A stretch of DNA of 64,000 nucleotides from Chitinophaga sp. XS-30 (lineage in GTDB: Bacteria; Bacteroidota; Bacteroidia; Chitinophagales; Chitinophagaceae), in NCBI RefSeq assembly GCF_008086345.1, contig NZ_CP043006.1:4276032-4340031 (forward strand), in the 5' to 3' direction. The position numbers and the translations under genes were made by a program. How positions within the stretch are numbered: the stretch's first letter is position 1; each line of letters opens with the position of its first letter. The notes below the pieces were generated by a model that did no database searches, was not told the origin of the DNA, and worked only from the letters and a program-made list of their open reading frames with translations. Positions 41,710 through 50,424 of the stretch are shown here, piece by piece.

Positions 41710-44700
41710 TTATCTGATCTTCAATATCTTCCTGCTCCAGCGGAAACCGTTTTCCCCGCGGAGCTCAAGGATAAAGTAGCCATTCGGCAAATTGCTGATA
41801 TCTACCTGGTGCCGGGACTGGCCGCCTTCTGGATAAGTGGCAAGAGACTTCAATTCTCCATTCATATTATATACAGAGATCTGCAGTTTTCCTTCGATCC
41901 GGAAATTGATATCCACATACACCACATTAGACGCCGGCGTCGGGAATGCCGTAATTGTGTCGGCCTTCACCTGGTTATCACCCAGTACGATAACTTCAAA
42001 TGCAGCGCTGCCTGTAGCTCCATCGTCATCGGTCACCGTCAGTTCAAACATATAGTTACCCGCTTCCGTCAGGTTGATGATACGCGTTGCGGAAAGGCCG
42101 GGATTGACGATGGAAACCCGGGCGGGACCGGATAATTGTTTCCAGGCATAGCCTTGTATAACCCCATCAGGATCACTGGAATTCCTGCCGTCCACTTCCA
42201 CAAAATCATTGGGCAGCTGCAATTCCTTTTCATATTCCACGACCGCTACCGGTGGTTTGTTTTCAACAGGTTCACCAGGGAGAACGGTAACGGTGACCTG
42301 AGCGGAATCTTTGGCTCCATCTGAATCTGTTACCGTCAGCCTGAAAATATATACGCCTTCAACAAGGTGGGAAACGGTATTGATCGCTGCGGAGGAATTC
42401 GAGAACTGGAAACCCGAGGGGCCCGAGATCTTCGTCCATTGATATGCTGTGATCGTACCATCAGGATCACTGGAAGATGCCCCGGTCAATGTCAGGGTAT
42501 TGATCGGTAATGTAATGGTCTTGTTCTCTCCAGCATTCGCTACCGGAGGTTTATTGGCAGGCAACTCCTCGGGCAGAACGGTAATGGTCACCCTGGCGGA
42601 ATCTTCCATTCCCGCGGGGTCAGTCACCAGCAGTTGGAACACGTATACGCCTGCCACCATCTGGGTAACTGTATTGACAGCAGCAGCAGCATTGGAGAAC
42701 TTCACATCAGACGGGCCGGTGACCTTCAGCCACCAATACGTCAGTGCATCGCCATCCGGATCGGATGAAGAAGAACCATCCAGCACAGTGGAATTTTGCG
42801 GGAGCGTAATGGTAACATTGCTGCCCGCTATAGCCTTGGGTATGTTATTTCCGCTGACATTAACAACTACGCTCACCGTTGCGGTATCAGCATCGCCGCT
42901 GTCATCTTTAACGACAAGCCTGAAATTATATACGCCACTCTGCAGGTTGCTTACTTCGGTTGAGGCTGCCGAGGGATTGGCTATATCTGCCGTGCCTCCG
43001 CTCAGTTTGGTCCAGGTGTAAGAAACGATCTCTCCGTCTTCGTCTGCAGAGGATCCCCCGTTTAGTGTTACCGTATTTTGCGGCAACGTGATGGCTATAC
43101 TACTGCCGGCATCGGCTACCGGAGCTTTGTTAGGTGCCGGATTTACTTTAACGGCCACCTGGTCTGTTGCAGTCAGCCCTTCATTATCAGCAACCGTCAA
43201 CTCAAAAATATAGTCGCCCGCCGCAAGACCGCTGACATTTGTTTTGGCTGATGAAGCGCTGGCGATGCTTTCCCCGGCCGGCCCGCTGACTTTTTTCCAG
43301 GCATAAGAAGCGATCTCTCCGTCTTCATCCGCAGAGGATTCCCCATTGAGTGTTATCGTATTTTGCGGTAATGTAATGGTTATATTGCTGCCGGCATCGG
43401 CTACCGGAGCTTTGTTGGGCGCAGGATTTACCTTAACGGCCACCCGGTCAGTTGCAGTCAGCCCTTCATTATCGGAAACCGTCAACTCAAAAATATAGTC
43501 GCCCGCCTCAAGGCCGCTGACATTTGTTTTGGCAGATGAAGCGCTGGCAATGCTTTCCCCGGCCGGCCCGCTGACTTTTTTCCAGGCATAGGAAGCAATA
43601 CTCCCTCCGGGATCGGAAGATCCGGAGCCATCCAGTTGAATGGCGGTGACAGGGAGGGTTATCGTCATATCATTCCCTGCATCTGCAATTGGCGGTGTAT
43701 TGCCAGCTGAAGTACGCTGCTCAAAAGCACCCACATCGTACTTCCCTTCCTGCGGCCGCGCTACATTATCGTAATCCGTCAGCAATTCCAGATCCTGCAT
43801 ATCCCTGCCAGTATTTACAGCCGGAGATTCCGCTTTCAGATGAAAATCCCCGCCTGCGGCATTTACAAGTCCCGCCGCATCCCCTGTACTGAATTGCAGA
43901 TTATTGCCGGATTCCAGCAATATTGCCTGGTCTCCTCTGATATAAAGGCCTTTGGACGGATAGTCATAAGCCGTTCCGTTAACAATGCTCAGGTTATTAT
44001 AAACTTTATGTGCGAGTGTGGTGCGGTAGGCAAATATCTTGACGGAATTTCTGCCAGCGTCCGTATTTGAGATCGTATTGTTATAAATGTAGGCGGTGGG
44101 GGCCGGAAAAAGCGAGGCATCCACACCAGCGGGTATTTTGTCCGATACGCTGATCCCTTCATAGGTGATATTTTCAACAACGTTATTATACACCTTGTTA
44201 ACGCCGCTGCCAAAAATATTAATGCCCGGCATATAACCGCCGGACACATAATTATTATAAACGCTCACACTGCTCCCGCTGCCTATCAGCAATCCATAGC
44301 CATGAGCATCATTTTTATTCAGCCCGTAATTGACCAGCCTGTTGTTATACAATTTATTATTGCCATTCCTGGTCATGCTGATCTGAATGCCGTCACTGCC
44401 TATATTCTCCAGGTCGTTATCATATACTTCCAGGTTCTCGATCCAGTGAGACCGGAGATTGGTACAAGTACCGTCGTCCCAGAAATAATGGGTATTACCG
44501 ATATAAAACCCTTCCCATTGGGCATTCCTTGCTTTAACATGGTGTATTTTGACATTCCGCATTACAAAGCTCCCTTCCAGGTATTCGGGTTTGTCGCATG
44601 ACTGCAGCGTCTTGGCCTGCAGCAGAATGCCGCCATCGTGGATAAACACATGATGAATATCAAAATCAGTACTTCCGCTTCCCAACGTCATGCCAAATAT

Positions 44701-45912
44701 CTTTGCGCCGGTCACGTTCGTACCATTCAGGTCAAAACCGTATTCCACGCCGGCGGCACCGTTTCCGGCGATCTCTATGAATTTGCAGGAGGAAAGGCTC
44801 CAGACCGAAGCGGTACCCTGGTTTTTTATGCCCAGTTTCACCAGCCCGCCGCAATTGGTGATCACTATCGGTTTCTCCTGCGTGCCCGCGAGATTGCCAA
44901 AATGAATATACTCATATTCACCGGCCGGGATACACAGCGTGTCCCCCGGGCTTACATTTAAAGTTTCCTGTACTTTGGGGTAATAAATTTCCATTCTACC
45001 GTTGGCCGAATTGGATACCGGCACCACGATCCTTTTGCCTGCAGCTACCGGCGGCGGTACCGGATCATTCGAGCCCGGCTCCCGGTCTGCGGTATATTGC
45101 AACATCCATTCGTACACATTCATCCCGTTTTCCCGGTAGTTGGGATCGTATGCCTTCGTCCATGCATCATGACCATAGGCATCAAAAATTGTGACGCGTG
45201 CCAGCGGGTTGGGTGCGGGCTGAGAAGCATTGATCATATTTACCCAATCGATAGAAAATTGGGCTTTAGTTGCCGGATTATCATCATACTTGTTGTGCAG
45301 CGCCCATACGGGGATATTGCTGGAAGCGATACTTGCAGCCAATGCCGTTGTGGGCTGGTACGCACCGCAGACAGGCACTGCCGCGGCGTATTTCACCGCA
45401 TTTTCCTTGCTCTCGGATATCGCGCCCCAGGTTACGCCTCCACCCATGCTAAGGCCCGTAACATACACTCGGTTCATGTCTATCCGCAAATCCTTCGCCA
45501 GGTATTCGATCAGCCGGATGGCGTCAATAGAACCGGGCCAGGTTTTAAATTGCGGTGAGATGACAATGAAAGCATGTTGCTGACCGTTCACCGTAAAAGA
45601 TTCAGGGAACTTACCCTGACTGATCAGCTTGGGGATGCCGTTTGCCAGCACCGCTGAGAGCGGTTTTCCTCCATTCTGCAATTCCCCGACGCCGTGAATA
45701 AAAACGATCACCGGATACTTCTTTGTACCGGTTTCGTATCCTGCGGGAAGATACCGGTAATACCCGGCAATATTTGATAGCGTGCTTTCGTTGAGGGTTA
45801 CGGGTACCTGCTGCTGCCCTGATCCCAACAAGGGCAAGGATAGGAATAAAACTAATATATGCAGCACACGTAGTTTAGGCACGATTTTATACAACGATAA
45901 TTGGTTCTTCAT
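41710..45912 (-). CDS. giant secreted esterase with beta-helix, six PKD domains and T9SS tail
   Basis: A 1400-residue extracellular protein. Order: signal peptide (to about 33); esterase of the PHB-depolymerase/feruloyl-esterase type (about 35-275) with F-I-H-G-V-G-E, nucleophile G-L-S-M-G-G (S155) and H in Y-G-H-D-A-W. A right-handed parallel beta-helix comes next (about 300-690, with many N-N/Y-N-N turns such as V-Y-N-N-Y-V), as in polysaccharide lyases. Six PKD/REJ-like domains of about 95 residues follow (about 715-1305), then a type A T9SS sorting domain (P-T-P-A-S-N-V through L-E-L-R-G-E-N-G-F-R-W-S-R-K-I). PKD domains 1 and 2 are nearly identical in DNA. Lying inside the polysaccharide cluster, it may deacylate or cleave the polymer at the cell surface (inference). 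Confidence 0.9.
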   Translation of the reverse strand: MKNQLSLYKIVPKLRVLHILVLFLSLPLLGSGQQQVPVTLNESTLSNIAGYYRYLPAGYETGTKKYPVIVFIHGVGELQNGGKPLSAVLANGIPKLISQGKFPESFTVNGQQHAFIVISPQFKTWPGSIDAIRLIEYLAKDLRIDMNRVYVTGLSMGGGVTWGAISESKENAVKYAAAVPVCGAYQPTTALAASIASSNIPVWALHNKYDDNPATKAQFSIDWVNMINASQPAPNPLARVTIFDAYGHDAWTKAYDPNYRENGMNVYEWMLQYTADREPGSNDPVPPPVAAGKRIVVPVSNSANGRMEIYYPKVQETLNVSPGDTLCIPAGEYEYIHFGNLAGTQEKPIVITNCGGLVKLGIKNQGTASVWSLSSCKFIEIAGNGAAGVEYGFDLNGTNVTGAKIFGMTLGSGSTDFDIHHVFIHDGGILLQAKTLQSCDKPEYLEGSFVMRNVKIHHVKARNAQWEGFYIGNTHYFWDDGTCTNLRSHWIENLEVYDNDLENIGSDGIQISMTRNGNNKLYNNRLVNYGLNKNDAHGYGLLIGSGSSVSVYNNYVSGGYMPGINIFGSGVNKVYNNVVENITYEGISVSDKIPAGVDASLFPAPTAYIYNNTISNTDAGRNSVKIFAYRTTLAHKVYNNLSIVNGTAYDYPSKGLYIRGDQAILLESGNNLQFSTGDAAGLVNAAGGDFHLKAESPAVNTGRDMQDLELLTDYDNVARPQEGKYDVGAFEQRTSAGNTPPIADAGNDMTITLPVTAIQLDGSGSSDPGGSIASYAWKKVSGPAGESIASASSAKTNVSGLEAGDYIFELTVSDNEGLTATDRVAVKVNPAPNKAPVADAGSNITITLPQNTITLNGESSADEDGEIASYAWKKVSGPAGESIASASSAKTNVSGLAAGDYIFELTVADNEGLTATDQVAVKVNPAPNKAPVADAGSSIAITLPQNTVTLNGGSSADEDGEIVSYTWTKLSGGTADIANPSAASTEVSNLQSGVYNFRLVVKDDSGDADTATVSVVVNVSGNNIPKAIAGSNVTITLPQNSTVLDGSSSSDPDGDALTYWWLKVTGPSDVKFSNAAAAVNTVTQMVAGVYVFQLLVTDPAGMEDSARVTITVLPEELPANKPPVANAGENKTITLPINTLTLTGASSSDPDGTITAYQWTKISGPSGFQFSNSSAAINTVSHLVEGVYIFRLTVTDSDGAKDSAQVTVTVLPGEPVENKPPVAVVEYEKELQLPNDFVEVDGRNSSDPDGVIQGYAWKQLSGPARVSIVNPGLSATRIINLTEAGNYMFELTVTDDDGATGSAAFEVIVLGDNQVKADTITAFPTPASNVVYVDINFRIEGKLQISVYNMNGELKSLATYPEGGQSRHQVDISNLPNGYFILELRGENGFRWSRKILKIR
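43103..43595 (-). repeat. near-identical 285-base tandem repeat (PKD domains 1 and 2)
   Basis: Two adjacent PKD-coding segments repeat with a 285-base period (for example CTGCCGGCATCGG at 43103 and 43388). Scattered single-base changes separate them, and the encoded stretch S-Y-A-W-K-K-V-S-G-P-A-G-E-S-I is identical. The other four PKD copies are clearly more diverged, so this pair is a recent duplication or has been homogenised by gene conversion. Confidence 0.85.
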
Positions 45913-46270
45913 GGTTTTGATATGGTATGGTATCGCTCGTAAAACTAAAACTGGAAACTTTCGATTGCATATGAATTTGATTCAATAAAATCAATAAGTA
46001 ATATGCATCTATACAAAGAAAACAAAATTTCAGTAACAAATAGTAAAAAAATAGAATATTTATTATATCTATTCATAAAGTATTGGGAAATTACATACAT
46101 ATAAAACTATTTATCAAATAGTTATTCAGAAAAAAGAAACCCCGATTTTATAAGAATTCACGTAAAATTATATTTACTTTGCGCAGGCAAAATTACCTGC
46201 CCGCCCCTTGCTGTCTTCTTTTTATGAAAGATTTATTTCTTTAATGTGACCAGTTGTTTTAAAATGAGCC
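45913..46270. other. AT-rich divergent intergenic region
   Basis: The 358 bases between the giant esterase and the flippase are markedly richer in A and T than neighbouring DNA, with no open frame of note. A TACTTTGC stretch near 46175 (one base short of TAnnTTTG) is the best promoter-like box for the flippase. No repeat or RNA was recognised. Confidence 0.5.
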
Positions 46271-47593
46271 ATGGCTTTTAAGTTTTTATCAGTTTTCAAT
46301 AACAGGCATTTTCACTCACTGACAGGCAACCTGGTTACCGCCTTCTTTAATGTTTTATCCTTTGCATTATTAGTCAGGATATTATCACTGGATGCATTCG
46401 GAGAATGGGTGATCTTCCTCGGTACGTATAATGTGCTGGACCAGGTACGCACGGCATTGCTGCAGTCCGGCATCATTAAATTCTACGCAGGCGTGGATGA
46501 AGATACGGCCAAACAGGTGGCTGGCGCTGCATGGTATCTCTCCCTGGTAGTGACGGCCATCTTCGTTGTGGCATCGTTCGCTGTATATTTTATCGGGTAC
46601 AATTATTTTGAATCCACCTGGCATTTCTTTATCCGCTGGATCGGGCTGCTGACCTTATTTTCCCTGCCTTTCAACTTCGCAACCTGGGTGCTGCAGGCCA
46701 GCCACCGTTTCAACAAGATCGTGCATATCCGCATACTGCAGAATGGCTCTTTCCTGGCTTTCCTGATTGCCCTGTACCTGCTGGAACAGGTGTCGCTGGA
46801 AAACGTCTTGTATGCCTATGCACTGTCGTTGATACTGGCCAGTGCCTACAGCCTGGTTTTCCGGTGGACGCTTATTCGCAGCATGGCTTTCCGCACAAAA
46901 ACACAGGTACTTGAACTATACCGTTTCGGCAGGCTGATCGTGGGCAGCATGCTCTCCTCTTCGCTGCTGAACTATTCGGATAACATGATCATCCGGGCCA
47001 TGATCAGTCCTGCTGCCGTGGCGATTTACAGCATACCGCAGAAGTTCATGGAAGTGATAGAGATCATCCTCCGCAGCTTCGTGGCTACCGCGCAGCCAAC
47101 CATTTCTGCCGCCGCCAACCGGAAGGACTGGCCGGAAGTTGCCAGGGCATTTGCACGCTACACGGGTATTGTAACGATAATGATCGTTCCGTTCATATTC
47201 CTGTTATTCATTTTTACCAAACCGCTCATCCTGATATTGGCTGAAGAGCAATACCTGAACGCCACCATACTGGTGAGGATCATCCTGCTATCGGCCATTC
47301 TTTTTCCGATCGACCGCTTTATCGGCGTTACACTGGACATGATCAACAAGCCGCAGGTGAACTTTTACAAGAACCTGCTGAAACTGATCCTCAATATCAT
47401 ACTGGACGTTACACTGGTGTGGGCTTACACTGATGTCAGCGCGGTGGCGGTCGCGTCTGTTCTCAACCTCATATTTGCAGTGGCGTTCGGCTACTATTTC
47501 CTCCGCAAATACATCCATATAGAATTTAAACAGATACTTGTTGCCGGCTGGCAGGATATCAAAATGCTGATCGGGAAAAAATTATTCAAATGA
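46271..47593 (+). CDS. Wzx-type polysaccharide flippase (MOP superfamily)
   Basis: An inner-membrane protein of 440 residues with about twelve membrane helices, flipping undecaprenyl-linked repeat units to the periplasm. The N-terminal S-L-T-G-N-L-V-T-A-F-F-N-V-L and L-D-A-F-G-E-W-V-I-F, and the mid-protein S-D-N-M-I-I-R-A-M-I-S-P-A-A-V-A-I-Y, fit the family. It overlaps the GT14-like gene by four bases (ATGA). Substrate specificity cannot be read; the linked sugar transferase suggests a lipid-linked route. Confidence 0.92.
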   Translation: MAFKFLSVFNNRHFHSLTGNLVTAFFNVLSFALLVRILSLDAFGEWVIFLGTYNVLDQVRTALLQSGIIKFYAGVDEDTAKQVAGAAWYLSLVVTAIFVVASFAVYFIGYNYFESTWHFFIRWIGLLTLFSLPFNFATWVLQASHRFNKIVHIRILQNGSFLAFLIALYLLEQVSLENVLYAYALSLILASAYSLVFRWTLIRSMAFRTKTQVLELYRFGRLIVGSMLSSSLLNYSDNMIIRAMISPAAVAIYSIPQKFMEVIEIILRSFVATAQPTISAAANRKDWPEVARAFARYTGIVTIMIVPFIFLLFIFTKPLILILAEEQYLNATILVRIILLSAILFPIDRFIGVTLDMINKPQVNFYKNLLKLILNIILDVTLVWAYTDVSAVAVASVLNLIFAVAFGYYFLRKYIHIEFKQILVAGWQDIKMLIGKKLFK

Positions 47594-48435
47594 AAATAGC
47601 GTTCGTTATTCTTTGCCACAAAAATCCCGGGCAACTGGAGCGCCTGCTTTTACGTCTGCAGCATCCACGTATCGATTGCTACATACATCTGGATGGAAAA
47701 TCCAGCCTGAGTGAATGGGAAACGAAGATCAATCTGCCCCGCGTCCGTTTCATCCGGGACAGGGTTAAAGTCACCTGGGCGGGCTACGGTACAATAGCTG
47801 CAGCTTTTAAAGGAATTGAAGCCGTACTCGCATCAGAAGAACCTTATGCGTCCATTCATCTCATCAGTGCGCAGGACTATCCACTCGTCAGTGCCGGAGA
47901 ACTGTACGATTTTTTTGCGGCCAATGCCGGTAAAGAATACCTGGACATTCTCACGCCTGCCGAGCTGAAAAGGGTCATCTCCAAGATCACACAATATCAT
48001 TTTGAAGATCTGCGCATACCGGGGAAATACCGGCTGACCAAGCTAGTCAATCAAATATTGCCCGCGCGCAAACACCCGCTGGGGATGGAGGTTTTTGGCG
48101 GCTCCCTCTGGTGGAGCCTCACCCGGGAGTGTGCTGCTTACTGCCTTGACTTTGTCCGCCGCCATCCTGCGCTGGTGCGTTTTTATAAATATACCTGGGG
48201 GGGAGATGAATTTATCTTTCAGACGATCATCATGAACAGTCCCTTTCGCGAACAGGTGGTGCAGGACAATCTGCGTTATATCGACTGGTCTGAAGGAAAT
48301 GCCAACCCCCGGACCTTCACCATCGAGTATTACGATACTTTAATGCATTCGGGTAAGCTGCTGGCCCGGAAATTCGATCTCGACAAAGCGCCTCTGCTGC
48401 TGGACAAAATCGATGCCGCGCTGGACCATGCATAA
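47590..48435 (+). CDS. GT14-like (core-2/I-branching type) glycosyltransferase
   Basis: A 281-residue glycosyltransferase of the family that includes beta-1,6-N-acetylglucosaminyl- and xylosyltransferases. Typical parts are F-V-I-L-C-H-K-N-P near the start, Y-I-H-L-D-G-K-S, L-I-S-A-Q-D-Y-P-L, G-G-S-L-W-W-S-L-T and W-G-G-D-E-F-I-F-Q-T. In bacteria such enzymes add branching or single sugars to surface glycans. It is coupled to the flippase; a minus-strand terminator hairpin begins right behind it. Confidence 0.92.
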   Translation: MKIAFVILCHKNPGQLERLLLRLQHPRIDCYIHLDGKSSLSEWETKINLPRVRFIRDRVKVTWAGYGTIAAAFKGIEAVLASEEPYASIHLISAQDYPLVSAGELYDFFAANAGKEYLDILTPAELKRVISKITQYHFEDLRIPGKYRLTKLVNQILPARKHPLGMEVFGGSLWWSLTRECAAYCLDFVRRHPALVRFYKYTWGGDEFIFQTIIMNSPFREQVVQDNLRYIDWSEGNANPRTFTIEYYDTLMHSGKLLARKFDLDKAPLLLDKIDAALDHA

Positions 48436-48465
48436 AAAAGCCGGCAGCGTCTCCGCTATCCGGCT
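48433..48465 (-). terminator. intrinsic terminator of the minus-strand polysaccharide operon
   Basis: On the minus strand AGCCGG(AT)AGCG, a four-base loop, CGCT(G)CCGGCT, then six T (48439-48434). It lies 34 bases behind the methyltransferase stop codon and closes the operon running from the receiver/sugar transferase genes. Confidence 0.75.
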
Positions 48466-48499
48466 GAAATATCACGTTGGCATGGCGATGGCAGGAATA

Positions 48500-49294
48500 T
48501 TACTCCGCCTTCTTCTTCCACAAGGTATTGAATCCGCCTGTAAAGCTGTAGGGAAGTATTTCCGCTACCTGGCAATCCAGCGTCTGCAGGAATTTGATCC
48601 TTTTGGAGAAAAGAGAGAAAGGGAACACATCTTCAATAAAATTGGTCTTGGCAAAGCGGATGATCTTGAAATTATTGTTTCCCGCGAGTTGCAACAGGTC
48701 ACTTTTGGTAAAGAACTGAACATGGTCCAGGTTATCTGCCTGTGACTGTGCTGTAGTGCCTTTAAAGCCAAGAGCGTTCTTGATCTTGTTAATGAATTTC
48801 CAGACCCTGGGATTATTGCGGGCCTTCAGCATTGGTTTTGTAACGAACATTTCACGCGGGCCTTTGCCATTAGGTACCGTTACCACCAGCAGGCCATCGT
48901 CTTTCAACGATGCGTAGATGGTTTTGAGCAGACCACCGGGATGGTCCAGGTGTTCCAGCACTTCGCTACAGATCACGGCATCATATCTTTCGCCCTGCGC
49001 AGTCAGTGCTTCGGCGCTGATGGCCTCAAAGCGAACATTGGGGTACTTGTTGCGGGAACGCGCTACATCTATGGTCTTGTCACTGATATCTATCCCCAGC
49101 ACATCATATCCAAACTGACCCAGATGGCGGCTGATCACGCCATTTCCACAACCTACGTCCAGTACACGCCCGTTTGCGGGAATTTCCTTCTGCAGGCTGT
49201 CGGTTATAAAATTCAAACGCTTGATATCGGCAATACGATCGTATTCGTAAGTAATCGCAGTTTGTGTCATATCTAAATTTAGTGTTGAAATCAT
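48500..49294 (-). CDS. class I SAM-dependent methyltransferase (UbiG-like)
   Basis: A 264-residue methyltransferase, last gene of the minus-strand polysaccharide operon. The SAM-binding motif V-L-D-V-G-C-G-N-G-V-I-S and the D in G-I-D-I-S-D-K are clear, followed by V-I-C-S-E-V-L-E-H-L and L-V-V-T-V-P-N-G. The second half is longer than in minimal enzymes and ends in a basic stretch (W-K-K-K-A-E). It probably methylates a sugar or a lipid-linked intermediate. Its start overlaps the stop of the GT4 gene by four bases; a shorter start at M-T-Q-T-A-I (about 49270) is also possible. Confidence 0.9.
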   Translation of the reverse strand: MISTLNLDMTQTAITYEYDRIADIKRLNFITDSLQKEIPANGRVLDVGCGNGVISRHLGQFGYDVLGIDISDKTIDVARSRNKYPNVRFEAISAEALTAQGERYDAVICSEVLEHLDHPGGLLKTIYASLKDDGLLVVTVPNGKGPREMFVTKPMLKARNNPRVWKFINKIKNALGFKGTTAQSQADNLDHVQFFTKSDLLQLAGNNNFKIIRFAKTNFIEDVFPFSLFSKRIKFLQTLDCQVAEILPYSFTGGFNTLWKKKAE

Positions 49295-50418
49295 GTTGTT
49301 CTTGCTTTTTGATAAACGTCTTCGATCTGTCGCGTCATCTTATCTACGCTGAAGTTTTCTCTTACCGTTGCATTGGCGTTGTTGCCAAGCTGCTGTCGTA
49401 ATGAAGGGTCCTTTGCCAGCCTCACCAATGCGGCGGACAATGCTGGAATATCATTGGCTGTCACCAGCACGCCGTTCTCTTCATGTTTCACCGCTTCCCG
49501 CGTTCCATCCACATCACTGGCGACTACTGCTTTTGCCATAGCCATGGCCTCCAGCACTCCAATCGGGAATCCTTCCCACAGGGAGGGTAAGCAGTAAATA
49601 TCCACTGACTGCAGCACAGCCGGCACATCCTGGCGGAACTTGTCGAATATCACCCGGTCCTCTACACCCAGGTCTTTGGCTAGCGCTACTGCATCCGCTT
49701 TCAGTTCCCCGTCCCCTATCATCAGCAAGGTCAGTTCCGGTGCATCCTTCGCCGCCATGGCCAATGCCCTGATCATATTCAGCGGGGCTTTTTGCAGGGT
49801 CATTCTGGCAATGTAACCGATCACCACCTGGCTGTCAGGTATGCCATATGCTCTTCTTACACTGTCAAATGCTTTAGAACGATCAAATTTACGCAAGTTC
49901 ACGCCATTCCGGATCACCACTGCATCAAATCCGCCAAAAGCACTGATCCCGGTCTGCCGGTTGGATTCCGAAACACAGATATTCGCTTTCGTTCTGCCGG
50001 TGATAAATTTTTCAGCCGTTATACGCGCTTTTTTCATTAACGGGTTAAGCCCTTCATGAAAAGACCAGCCGTGAACGGTATAGATCACCGGCAGTTTCAG
50101 CCGGCGCGCCGGCCAGAGAATATTGGTGCCGGCTCTTGTGCCATGCATATGCACCAGGTCTATCTGCTTATCTATGATGAACTGCTTCACTTTTTTCCAG
50201 ACAGCGAGATCGAATGCTTTCTCACTGGCGATCACGTGCACAGGGATATCCAGTTGCTCCAATGCGGTGATCATCGGGCCATCCGTGAAAGACAGTACTA
50301 CAGGATCATATTTGGTACGGTCCAGCGTTGCGACCAGATCCAGTACATGCGTTTCTCCACCGCCGATCTTGCCCTGGCGGATAGCCTGCAAAACCTTTAT
50401 TTTTCCATTCTGCTGCAT
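49291..50418 (-). CDS. glycosyltransferase family 4
   Basis: A 375-residue GT-B glycosyltransferase. N-terminal G-K-I-G-G-G-E-T-H-V-L-D-L and the H-M-H-G-T-R-A-G loop belong to the acceptor half. The donor half shows V-I-G-Y-I-A-R-M-T-L-Q-K-A-P, M-I-G-D-G-E-L and the E-x7-E motif in S-L-W-E-G-F-P-I-G-V-L-E-A-M-A. GT4 enzymes retain the anomeric configuration; the sugar is unknown. The gap to asnB is six bases, so both share the operon. Confidence 0.94.
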   Translation of the reverse strand: MQQNGKIKVLQAIRQGKIGGGETHVLDLVATLDRTKYDPVVLSFTDGPMITALEQLDIPVHVIASEKAFDLAVWKKVKQFIIDKQIDLVHMHGTRAGTNILWPARRLKLPVIYTVHGWSFHEGLNPLMKKARITAEKFITGRTKANICVSESNRQTGISAFGGFDAVVIRNGVNLRKFDRSKAFDSVRRAYGIPDSQVVIGYIARMTLQKAPLNMIRALAMAAKDAPELTLLMIGDGELKADAVALAKDLGVEDRVIFDKFRQDVPAVLQSVDIYCLPSLWEGFPIGVLEAMAMAKAVVASDVDGTREAVKHEENGVLVTANDIPALSAALVRLAKDPSLRQQLGNNANATVRENFSVDKMTRQIEDVYQKARTT

Positions 50419-50424
50419 ATGAGC

